Positions 26,113-33,598 of a stretch of DNA of 39,829 bases are shown piece after piece. The stretch is from Bacteroidota bacterium (GTDB lineage Bacteria > Bacteroidota > Bacteroidia > Bacteroidales > JAAUTT01). A program made the translations under genes and the position numbers. A model generated the notes under the pieces. The model searched no databases. It saw nothing but the letters and a program-made list of their open reading frames with translations, and was not told the DNA's origin. How positions within the stretch are numbered: position 1 is the stretch's first letter; every line of letters starts with the position of its first letter. The DNA lies in NCBI GenBank assembly GCA_020048915.1, contig JAIFLU010000166.1:1-39829 (forward strand), in the 5' to 3' direction.

Positions 26113-27642
26113 ATGGCCAAAAAACCCGTAAGCTCTGATTATCGCACGAATGTTGTCTCTTTAGAGTTAGGAAAAATCCCTCCTCAGGCAGTGGATATCG
26201 AAGAAGTTGTATTGGGGGCGATCATGATTGAAAAAGACGCGGTTATTACGGTAATGGACCTACTGCGTCCCGAAAGTTTTTATAAAGAAACTCATCAGAA
26301 GATATTTAAGGCAATTTTAGATTTGTCGACCCGCGAAGAGCCCGTCGATATTTTAACGGTAACCGAGGAATTGCGCAAGAATGGTCTGCTCGAAGAGGTT
26401 GGAGGGCCATTCTTTATTACCCAACTTACCAGCAGGGTTGCATCTGCTGCCCACGTTGAGTTCCATGCACGTATTATTGCTCAAAAATATATACAGCGGG
26501 AACTTATTCGGGTGTCGTCCGAAATTCAGCATCGGGCTTTTGATGATACCATTGATGTAGACGATTTGCTTGACTTCTCCGAAGCTGCTTTGTTTAAGGT
26601 AGCCGAAGGGAATATTAAAAAGGAAACCCAACCTATTAACGTCATTATTAAGGAAGCAATCCATCAGATTCAGGAAGCTGGTAAGCGCGAAGATCATTTG
26701 AGCGGAGTACCTTCGGGATATACCAAACTCGACCGGATAACTTCGGGCTGGCAACGAAGCGATTTAGTAATTATCGCCGCCCGTCCATCTATGGGTAAAA
26801 CAGCATTCATTCTCAGTATGACCCGCAACATGGCTGTTGAACATAAACAGGCTGTAGCTATTTTCTCCCTCGAAATGTCGTCGGTGCAATTAGTTAACCG
26901 TTTAATTGTAGGCGAAACAGAGCTTCCTTCCGACAGAATCCGAAACGGAAAACTGGAGAATTACGAATGGGAGCAACTCGACCGGAAAATTAAAAAGCTG
27001 GTAGATGCACCCATATATATTGATGATACTCCTGCAATTTCGGTATTTGAGCTCAGGGCTAAGTGCCGGCGGTTAAAAATGCAATACGATATAGGAATCA
27101 TAATTATTGACTACCTGCAGCTGATGACCGCAAATATCGATTCCAAGGGAAGCCGCGAACAGGAAGTTTCGTACATTTCGCGATCGTTAAAAGTAATTGC
27201 CAAAGAGTTAAATGTTCCTATTATTGCGTTATCGCAGTTAAACCGTTCGGTAGAAGTACGTTCGGGTAATAAGCGGCCTCAGTTGAGCGACCTTCGAGAA
27301 TCAGGAGCAATTGAGCAGGATGCCGATATTGTATTATTCATCCACCGACCTGAGAAATTTGGGTTCACCGAAGACGAAGAAGGGAATTCGCTGAAAGGAA
27401 TTGCAGAAATTATAATTGCCAAGCACCGTAATGGAGCCCTCGATGATGTTCGCCTCAGGTTTAAAGAAGAATTTGCCAAGTTTGTTGAACTCGAAGACCT
27501 TGAACCACTGATGATGGGTGTGCCAGCCAGTGCTGCCGTTACCTATAGTTCGCGGATGAATCAGGAAGGCATTCCGGTAGCAGCTGCTTCATCCGATTTT
27601 AATTTTGGCGGAACAAAAGGGTTTGATGACCCTCCGTTTTAA
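26113..27642 (+). CDS. dnaB: replicative DNA helicase
   Basis: 509 residues from the ATG at 26113; the in-frame TTG at 26035 is rejected because a promoter box lies between the two. The N-terminal primase/loader-interaction domain ('PPQAVDIEEVVLGAIMIEKDA') is followed by the hexameric RecA-like motor. Walker A is 'ARPSMGKTAF', Walker B is 'IIIIDYLQLM', and the arginine-finger region near 'LRESGAIEQDADIVLFIHRPE' is intact. The protein is complete, has no intein, and has normal length. It unwinds DNA ahead of the replisome. It is separated by only 3 bp from the converging GWxTD gene, with no room for a terminator between them. Confidence 0.98.
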   Translation: MAKKPVSSDYRTNVVSLELGKIPPQAVDIEEVVLGAIMIEKDAVITVMDLLRPESFYKETHQKIFKAILDLSTREEPVDILTVTEELRKNGLLEEVGGPFFITQLTSRVASAAHVEFHARIIAQKYIQRELIRVSSEIQHRAFDDTIDVDDLLDFSEAALFKVAEGNIKKETQPINVIIKEAIHQIQEAGKREDHLSGVPSGYTKLDRITSGWQRSDLVIIAARPSMGKTAFILSMTRNMAVEHKQAVAIFSLEMSSVQLVNRLIVGETELPSDRIRNGKLENYEWEQLDRKIKKLVDAPIYIDDTPAISVFELRAKCRRLKMQYDIGIIIIDYLQLMTANIDSKGSREQEVSYISRSLKVIAKELNVPIIALSQLNRSVEVRSGNKRPQLSDLRESGAIEQDADIVLFIHRPEKFGFTEDEEGNSLKGIAEIIIAKHRNGALDDVRLRFKEEFAKFVELEDLEPLMMGVPASAAVTYSSRMNQEGIPVAAASSDFNFGGTKGFDDPPF

Positions 27643-27645
27643 AAA

Positions 27646-28935
27646 TTACTCCTCGGCACTGTAAACCTTTCCGCTTCTCCAGATGTCAACAGCCTGCCGC
27701 CAAAAAGACGTAAAATATTCGTTGCGCTGTAGCTCGTAATTATTGAGGGAGAACGCAGAGGGCACCTTGTTAAAAATAAACTCAACACTTCTGGCCGACT
27801 GGGTATTATAGTACTCCCATTTTTCCATTTCAGCGTTCTTAGTGATATAATTTGGCTGGCCAAAAATCATGTAAATCATCCCCCGGTCCGTTTTCCAACC
27901 TTCTTTAAAACTGGTAAAGTAATAGTTGGCAAAAAACATGCGGGTATAATAAACCCTGATAAGTTCCCTGCTAACATCGGCATTTCCACCTAATTTGAGC
28001 CAGAAATTGTCGATAGCCAGTTTCTGATTCGATTCAAGCTTTATCTTTTTAAATTCTACAGAGGTAGTAATATACTCGAGCGAATTAAGCATGGCTTCTG
28101 CCGACTTAATTTTCGGATAGTTAGTTCCGAAATTCATCAGGAAAAGCCCATCACTCTGAGAGGTATCGGCTTGAATATAATATAAGCCCTCAGGACCAAA
28201 AGTATAATTCTGAGAGATGTTATAGGGGATAATCCATGTGCTGTCGGTCCGGAAATTAAATGCTTTTTCGCCGGTTAACGAAAATGCCGGAGCCGGCAAG
28301 GGCAGATCGTTTTTCATATACCGGATATAAAGGCTGTCGATATGTATCCGGTTACTAACTATTTTAAAAAAATCGTTCTTGGAAATAAACTGTCGAAAAA
28401 GGGGTGAGCCTCCCTGTGTTAAAATCAATTTATAATTCTGTGCTGAAGTTTTGGTTCTTTTCTCTACATAAAGTGATGCAGTATGCGATGCTTTCCGGTT
28501 ATTGTCGAGCGAAACAACTTTTAGGGTATAATCTCTGCCTGCATTTGCCCTAAAAAAAAGCGGAACAATAAGAACTTTTTTAATATTTCTTTTTTCAACC
28601 GTTCGGAAATAAGTTGTACTATCTATCAGCGTTGGGTTTAGCTTATCGTCGGTGATGTCGTATAGCTGATAGCTAATGTTCAAACTGGCTTGTAAGGCTT
28701 GTTCCGGATTTGCCTGGTTAAACAACAGTTCCTCCGTAAAGAATTTTATAAACAATTGGGAGGTTGTATCGCTGTTATGATAGATGGTGAGCTCCGGGTG
28801 CATATAGGTGCTTCCTGGGTTATAGAGGTAATATTGGTTGTTCGATTTAATTACCATAGCCCTTTTGGGAGTTGTACAGGCCGAAAATACCAAAAACCCC
28901 AGAAGCGTAAAAAGCAATGATTGACGTGTTTGCAT
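27646..28935 (-). CDS. GWxTD domain-containing lipoprotein
   Basis: 429 residues. The signal peptide (about 7-18) ends in the lipobox 'VFSAC', so Cys20 is probably lipidated. The C-terminal third contains the motif that names the family, here 'FKEGWKTDRGMIYMIFGQPNYI', followed by 'WEYYN' and 'EFIFN'. The long N-terminal part is beta-rich ('TLKVVSLDNNRKASHTASLYVEKR'). GWxTD proteins are found in Bacteroidota and a few related phyla, and their function is unknown. The gene follows the ABC-F gene by 33 bp on the same strand and probably shares its transcript. It meets dnaB tail to tail. Confidence 0.93.
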   Translation of the reverse strand: MQTRQSLLFTLLGFLVFSACTTPKRAMVIKSNNQYYLYNPGSTYMHPELTIYHNSDTTSQLFIKFFTEELLFNQANPEQALQASLNISYQLYDITDDKLNPTLIDSTTYFRTVEKRNIKKVLIVPLFFRANAGRDYTLKVVSLDNNRKASHTASLYVEKRTKTSAQNYKLILTQGGSPLFRQFISKNDFFKIVSNRIHIDSLYIRYMKNDLPLPAPAFSLTGEKAFNFRTDSTWIIPYNISQNYTFGPEGLYYIQADTSQSDGLFLMNFGTNYPKIKSAEAMLNSLEYITTSVEFKKIKLESNQKLAIDNFWLKLGGNADVSRELIRVYYTRMFFANYYFTSFKEGWKTDRGMIYMIFGQPNYITKNAEMEKWEYYNTQSARSVEFIFNKVPSAFSLNNYELQRNEYFTSFWRQAVDIWRSGKVYSAEE

Positions 28936-28968
28936 GGCACTAAAGCAAGGTTCGAAAAGTAAAAATAC

Positions 28969-30909
28969 TTAAATTCTTTGTTCTTTAAACGTCTCCAACT
29001 CAATATTTAAATTTTCCCAGGTTTGCATTTCATTTTCGAGTGCAAGTTTTACTTCATCGTGCCGAACATACAATTTGGAGATTTCGCTGTGTAAGGATGG
29101 ATCCGATAGCTTTTCGACTATTTGTTCCAATTCAAGTTCCAATTGTTCGATATTTTTTTCAACTTGCGAAACCTGATTACTTAATTTCCTTAAGTTTTTA
29201 TCGAATTCTTTCTTTTCAAGATAATCCAGTTTTCCGGCAGCAGGCTCAATATTAGAAGTTGCTTGTTTTTGCTTTTCTTTTTGCTCCAGGACTTGCAGGT
29301 TTTGTATTTTTTTCTTCTCCAAAAATTCATAAATACCCCCAATATACTGTTTGGTTTTACGGTACCTGAATTCGTATACCTTGGTAACCAATCCATCCAG
29401 AAAACCCCGGTCGTGCGAAACAATGATAACAGTACCATCGAAATTGATGATAGCTTGCTTCAAAATGTCTTTTGAACGCATGTCGAGGTGATTGGTAGGC
29501 TCATCGAGTACAAGCAGGTTATAGGGCTCGAGCAGAAGTTTTATCATTGCTAAACGCGATCGTTCCCCGCCCGAAAGCACCTTGATTTTTTTCTCCACAT
29601 CATCTCCCCTGAAAAGGAATGAGCCGAGTAAGTCGCGGATTTTAGTGCGGATATCTCCTGTGGCTACTTTATCAATGGTGTCGAAAACTGTCATGTTTTC
29701 GTCCATCAATTCGTCCTGATTCTGGGCAAAGTAGCCAATTTTCACATTATGCCCCACCTTGATAATTCCGGTATAATCGGTTTCTCCAATAATCATCTTA
29801 GAGAACGTAGATTTTCCTTCGCCATTACGACCTACAAACGCAACCTTTTCGCCACGTTCGAGCACAAAATCAATTTTCTCGAGAATGTGTTTCTCCCCAT
29901 ACCATTTGCTTGCTTCAATTGCTTCCACTACCATGTTTCCTGAGCGGGGAGCAGGGGCGAATTTTAAGTTCAGGGCCGAAAAGTCCTCTTCGTCAATCTC
30001 CAGGCGTTCAATTTTATCAAGGTGTTTTATACGGCTCTGTACCTGAATAGCCTTTGTAGCTTTAGACCGGAAACGTGCAATAAAATCTTCTGTTTCTTCA
30101 ATCATTTTTTGCTGATTTCGAAAAGCGGCCATTTGTTGTTCGCGTCGTTCCTTCCGAAGCTCTACATATTTTGAATAGTTTACTTTAAAATCATATATTT
30201 TCCCCAATGTTATTTCGACGGTGCGGTTGGTTACGTTGTCAAGAAATGCCCGGTCGTGCGAAACAATCAATGCTGCGCCGTCAAAATTGGCGAGGTACGA
30301 TTCGAGCCATTGTATCGATTCAATATCGAGGTGGTTGGTAGGTTCATCGAGTAATAAAATATTAGGTTTTTGAAGCAAGAGTTTAGCCAATTCGATGCGC
30401 ATACGCCATCCACCCGATAATTCGCGCGTTTGCCGTTGCATGTCGTGCGGCTCAAATCCTAAGCCCGAAAGTGTTTGTTCAATGGCAGCGTCTATACTTC
30501 CCCCGCCAAGTAGCTCAAAGCGTTCGTTCAGGTCGCTCAGGCGATGTATCAGCTTATCGTAGGAGTCCGAATGGTAGTCGGTTCGCTCGGTTAATTCAAT
30601 GTTAATTTTTTTTATTTCTTTATCAATCGCCATTACTTCATCGAACGAGCGTTTGGTTTCGTCGTAAACATTTCGGCCTTCAGCAAGTACCATTGTTTGG
30701 GGAAGATAGCCAACTAAAAAATCAGTTGGTTTGGCAATGTCGCCCGAGCTAGCTTCCTGTTGACCGGCAATAATCTTCATTAATGTAGATTTTCCGGCAC
30801 CATTTTTTCCAACCAAACCTATCCGGTCACGGGGATTTATAAGAAAGGAAACTTCCTTGAGCAATTCAAAACCTCCAAACGAAACACTTAACTGATTGAT
30901 CGATATCAT
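28969..30909 (-). CDS. ABC-F family ATPase
   Basis: 646 residues from the ATG at 30909; a GTG 69 bp further upstream is in frame but lies beyond a promoter box. There are two tandem ATPase domains and no membrane segment. The first has Walker A 'GLVGKNGAGKSTLMK', signature 'LSGGW' and Walker B 'ILLLDEPTNHLD'. The second has 'AFVGRNGEGKSTFSK', 'LSGGE' and 'LLVLDEPTNHLD'. A charged linker between them ('KERREQQMAAFRNQQKMIEETEDFI') is the ribosome-contacting P-site tRNA motif region. A C-terminal coiled coil lies beyond about residue 540. ABC-F proteins act on ribosomes in translation or antibiotic protection; this looks like a housekeeping Uup/YdiF-like member. Confidence 0.96.
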   Translation of the reverse strand: MISINQLSVSFGGFELLKEVSFLINPRDRIGLVGKNGAGKSTLMKIIAGQQEASSGDIAKPTDFLVGYLPQTMVLAEGRNVYDETKRSFDEVMAIDKEIKKINIELTERTDYHSDSYDKLIHRLSDLNERFELLGGGSIDAAIEQTLSGLGFEPHDMQRQTRELSGGWRMRIELAKLLLQKPNILLLDEPTNHLDIESIQWLESYLANFDGAALIVSHDRAFLDNVTNRTVEITLGKIYDFKVNYSKYVELRKERREQQMAAFRNQQKMIEETEDFIARFRSKATKAIQVQSRIKHLDKIERLEIDEEDFSALNLKFAPAPRSGNMVVEAIEASKWYGEKHILEKIDFVLERGEKVAFVGRNGEGKSTFSKMIIGETDYTGIIKVGHNVKIGYFAQNQDELMDENMTVFDTIDKVATGDIRTKIRDLLGSFLFRGDDVEKKIKVLSGGERSRLAMIKLLLEPYNLLVLDEPTNHLDMRSKDILKQAIINFDGTVIIVSHDRGFLDGLVTKVYEFRYRKTKQYIGGIYEFLEKKKIQNLQVLEQKEKQKQATSNIEPAAGKLDYLEKKEFDKNLRKLSNQVSQVEKNIEQLELELEQIVEKLSDPSLHSEISKLYVRHDEVKLALENEMQTWENLNIELETFKEQRI

Positions 30910-30928
30910 TCCAAAAATATTATGGGTG

Positions 30929-30936
30929 CAAAGATA
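30929..30936 (-). promoter_or_regulatory. -7 promoter box (TATCTTTG) for the ABC-F gene
   Basis: The minus-strand TATCTTTGCACC contains an exact TAnnTTTG, 20 bp ahead of the ATG at 30909. It supports this start over the upstream GTG. Confidence 0.6.
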
Positions 30937-31129
30937 GGAATCGGATTTGAATGCGCTATCCCCGATTTCAAAAAACACCTTTTGTTTGAACCTCCTGAGG
31001 TTCTCAATTCATAATCATAAATTATCCTTACAATAAATCGGTATATAAAGTACATGAGTATTTTAAATGACTCTCACCCGTCTAATTTTCGGGAAGAAAT
31101 TATTTTTTTAGTTGCAAGTAAAAACATAT

Positions 31130-31137
31130 TAACTTTG
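31130..31137 (+). promoter_or_regulatory. -7 promoter box (TAACTTTG) for rlmD
   Basis: TAACTTTG is an exact TAnnTTTG match, ending 23 bp before the TTG start at 31161. TTG at 31112-31114 could serve as a -33 element, with a rather short 15-bp spacer. Confidence 0.6.
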
Positions 31138-31160
31138 CGCGAATTTGTAAAATAGATCCA

Positions 31161-32570
31161 TTGAGTCGAAATAAGAATCTTCCAATTATTCAGTCGCTTG
31201 AAATACTTGAAATTGCTGCTGAAGGAAATGCCCTTGGTAAGGTAAATGACATAGTTGTATTTGTTCCTCATGCCATACCAGGCGATATTGTTGACGTTCA
31301 AATAAAACGGAAACGTTCGAACTACATGGAAGGTATAGTAGTTCGGTACGAAAAGCTATCGCCCATCCGTGTAGTGCCTGTTTGCAATCATTTTGGAGTT
31401 TGTGGTGGCTGCAAATGGCAGGATTTACCTTATGAAAAGCAACTTTTTTTTAAGGAGAAACAGGTGCGCGACAGTTTGCAGCGCATTGGAAAAATTACGG
31501 AAGGCGAATTCTTCTCCATTATTCCATCTGACAATAAATACTTCTACCGGAATAAACTGGAATTTACATTTTCGTCCAGCCGCTGGTTAACTGAACAGGA
31601 AATACAGTCGGGACAAGAAATTGACGACAGGCAGGCTCTTGGATTTCATATACCGGGCTTATTTGATAAGGTATTGGATATAGAACAATGCCATCTTCAA
31701 GCAGAACCATCAAATAGTATACGCCTGGCATTAAAAGAATTCGCCCTGGCCCAGGGATTTAGTTTTTGCGATTTACGGCTGCACATCGGTTTTATGCGGA
31801 ACCTTATTGTTCGTACTACCAGTACGGGCGAAATTATGGTTATTGTAAGTTTTGGAGAAGATAATCAAGGGGATATAGAAAGTACCCTTCGGTTTTTACA
31901 AAGTCGGTTTCCGGAAATAACATCGCTTATGTATGTGGTAAATACAAAAGTGAACGATACAATTTTCGACCTTCCGGTAAAACTATTTTATGGCAGGGAT
32001 CATATTATAGAAACCATGGAAGGTTTGAAGTTTAAAATCGGGCCTAAATCGTTCTATCAGACCAATTCGGATCAGGCCTATAAATTATATTGTGTTACCA
32101 AAGAGTTAGCTGATTTTAAAGGGAACGAAATTGTATACGATCTTTACACCGGTACCGGAACCATTGCCAATTTTATAGCCCGGAGCTGTAAAAAGGTTAT
32201 TGGCGTTGAGCTTATTAAAGAAGCTATAAAAGACGCACATGAAAATGCTGCTGTGAACAATATTGGCAATGCACAATTTTTTGCCGGCGATATTAAAGAT
32301 GTATTTAAGGAAGATTTCGTAATTGAACATGGTCGCCCCGATGTGGTTATCCTGGACCCTCCACGCGCTGGAGTGCATGAGAATGTTATTAACAGTCTCT
32401 TAAATACCTTACCGGAGAAAATAGTATATGTAAGTTGTAACCCTGCTACCCAGGCCCGGGATATTTCTTTGCTAGCCCATGCTTACGCCGTTGAAAAAAT
32501 ACAACCGGTAGATATGTTCCCACAGACACATCATGTTGAGAATGTGGTATTGTTAAGGCGCAGGGATTAA
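31161..32570 (+). CDS. rlmD: 23S rRNA uracil-C5-methyltransferase (RlmD family)
   Basis: 469 residues. The start is a TTG: no ATG or GTG lies between the upstream in-frame stop (31119-31121) and this codon, and a promoter box sits just before it. Domain order: TRAM domain (about 8-65, 'AAEGNALGKVNDIVVFVPHAIPGD'); the [4Fe-4S] cysteines in 'CNHFGVCGGCKW' plus a later Cys in 'DIEQCHLQ'; and the SAM-dependent methyltransferase domain with 'VYDLYTGTGTIANFIA', 'DVVILDPPRAGVHE' and the catalytic Cys in 'VYVSCNPATQARD'. It methylates C5 of a uracil in 23S rRNA (U1939 in E. coli). RlmC or RlmCD specificity cannot be excluded. It is divergent from the ABC-F gene. Confidence 0.94.
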   Translation: MSRNKNLPIIQSLEILEIAAEGNALGKVNDIVVFVPHAIPGDIVDVQIKRKRSNYMEGIVVRYEKLSPIRVVPVCNHFGVCGGCKWQDLPYEKQLFFKEKQVRDSLQRIGKITEGEFFSIIPSDNKYFYRNKLEFTFSSSRWLTEQEIQSGQEIDDRQALGFHIPGLFDKVLDIEQCHLQAEPSNSIRLALKEFALAQGFSFCDLRLHIGFMRNLIVRTTSTGEIMVIVSFGEDNQGDIESTLRFLQSRFPEITSLMYVVNTKVNDTIFDLPVKLFYGRDHIIETMEGLKFKIGPKSFYQTNSDQAYKLYCVTKELADFKGNEIVYDLYTGTGTIANFIARSCKKVIGVELIKEAIKDAHENAAVNNIGNAQFFAGDIKDVFKEDFVIEHGRPDVVILDPPRAGVHENVINSLLNTLPEKIVYVSCNPATQARDISLLAHAYAVEKIQPVDMFPQTHHVENVVLLRRRD

Positions 32571-32624
32571 GATAATGGAGCAATAACAATTCCCTCTGTT
32601 CAGGAATTAAGCAATATTAGTTGT

Positions 32625-33140
32625 ATGTTTTTGGATTTTTTTAAGAAACAAGGCGCCAATATCCTTACTTTTTCCAATATGATCCTTGGTCTTGTGGCGA
32701 TCGTAGTTGCGATTCAAATTAATTATCAATTAAGCGGTTTGCTCATAATTATTGCAGCACTAACTGACAGATTCGATGGGATGTTTGCCCGAAAATTCAA
32801 TACTACTTCTGTTATTGGCAAATACCTGGATTCTAATTCTGATTTAATTTCATTTGGAGTTGCCCCCGGTTTATTAATATACCTGTCGATACTTAAAGAG
32901 TTTGGTATGGTTGGTATAATCGTATCCTTTTTATTTATTATTGCGGGAGCATTCCGGTTGGCACGATATAATGCAGTTGAATTTACAGGCTTTTATGTGG
33001 GAGTACCCATTACAATTGCTGGTGCAGTGCTGGCTTTGTCCGTTTTCATAATTCCATATATTCCAGCAATCGTTTTTATTTTTATCACATTGCTTTTGTC
33101 TTATTTAATGGTAAGTAACCACTCTATTAAGAAGGTTTAA
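32625..33140 (+). CDS. CDP-alcohol phosphatidyltransferase, PssA-like
   Basis: 171 residues with about six hydrophobic helices. The CDP-alcohol phosphatidyltransferase motif D-G-x2-A-R-x8-G-x3-D-x3-D is complete in 'DGMFARKFNTTSVIGKYLDSNSD' positions 51-73 (Asp51, Gly52, Ala55, Arg56, Gly65, Asp69, Asp73), and Asp48 precedes it. The segment 'DLISFGVAPGLLIY' right after the motif is typical of CDP-diacylglycerol--serine O-phosphatidyltransferase, the phosphatidylserine synthase that leads to phosphatidylethanolamine. The protein is shorter than many Bacteroidota PssA proteins (about 230 residues), lacking the extra C-terminal helices. Another head-group alcohol is possible. It follows rlmD by 54 bp and is probably in the same transcript. 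Confidence 0.86.
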   Translation: MFLDFFKKQGANILTFSNMILGLVAIVVAIQINYQLSGLLIIIAALTDRFDGMFARKFNTTSVIGKYLDSNSDLISFGVAPGLLIYLSILKEFGMVGIIVSFLFIIAGAFRLARYNAVEFTGFYVGVPITIAGAVLALSVFIIPYIPAIVFIFITLLLSYLMVSNHSIKKV

Positions 33141-33154
33141 TAAATAGAATAAGC

Positions 33155-33291
33155 GTCTACTCCGAAAAGTCGTTTACCCCCTAATCCTCCAAATGGGGGA
33201 CTTAAAAATACAATGATTTTCAGATGGTTCCCTGGAGGGGTTAGGGGTAAAACAGATGAAAATCATTGAATTTTGACTTTTTGGAGTGGAC
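33155..33291. mobile_element. 137-bp nested inverted-repeat element
   Basis: Outer arms GTCTACTCCGAAAAGTC (33155-33171) and GACTTTTTGGAGTGGAC (33275-33291) are complementary at 15 of 17 positions. Two further pairs lie inside: CCCCTAATCCTCC near 33178-33190 with GGAGGGGTTAGGGG near 33234-33247, and CAATGATTTTCA (33211-33222) with TGAAAATCATTG (33257-33268). The inner pairs interlock in the order B, C, B', C'. There is no coding capacity and no clear target duplication. It starts 14 bp after the pssA-like gene and ends about 20 bp before the rlmN relic. I take it to be a MITE-like, non-autonomous element. Confidence 0.68.
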
Positions 33292-33311
33292 TCAAATAAC
33301 TAATCAACAAT

Positions 33312-33386
33312 TCCTTCAAGCAGAGTTCCTGGCACTAAGTGGAAGCCGATTAGGTTAATTATGCACCTATTGCGATTGAGGATTTT
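33312..33386 (-). pseudogene. rlmN fragment (decayed partial copy)
   Basis: Read on the minus strand, this stretch encodes 'KILNRNRCIINLIGFHLVPG' followed by TLLEG. It agrees at 19 of 25 positions with residues 273-297 of the intact RlmN encoded at 36302-37330 (KILNGIRCRINLIRFHPVPG...TPLEG). The plus strands align without gaps at roughly 70 percent identity. Weaker similarity may continue to about 33430; an in-frame stop lies at about 33445. Downstream, 'EGIVD' is followed by a stop and then the nested repeat element. No start codon, radical-SAM cysteines or C-terminal cysteine remain. It is a truncated relic of an rlmN duplicate or paralogue. The rest of the gap, 33446-33564, shows nothing that I recognise. 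Confidence 0.8.
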
Positions 33387-33564
33387 TACAAGTGTAAGCT
33401 TTCCCATTACCTTGGCAGGAAAATGCAAGAAATCCCGTAATGTCCTAACACCATTCTAAGTAACTATATACCCCCAATTTAGGATTCACTTCATTGATAA
33501 ATAGCAAAATAGATTTAATAAAAATGTTCTTCCGCTGAAAAGTGTTTTTCTCAGTACCTTTTCC

Positions 33565-33572
33565 TAACTTTA
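33565..33572 (+). promoter_or_regulatory. -7-like box (TAACTTTA) for glycogen phosphorylase
   Basis: TAACTTTA differs from TAnnTTTG by one base and ends 26 bp before the ATG at 33599. It lies inside the GTG-initiated extension from 33542, which favours the later start. Confidence 0.4.
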
Positions 33573-33598
33573 TATATAACCGCTTAAGAAATAATTTT

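Noticed and set aside
30910..30978. GTG-initiated extension of the ABC-F protein
   Set aside because: The promoter box at 30929-30936 lies within it, and ABC-F homology begins at 'MISINQLSVSF'.
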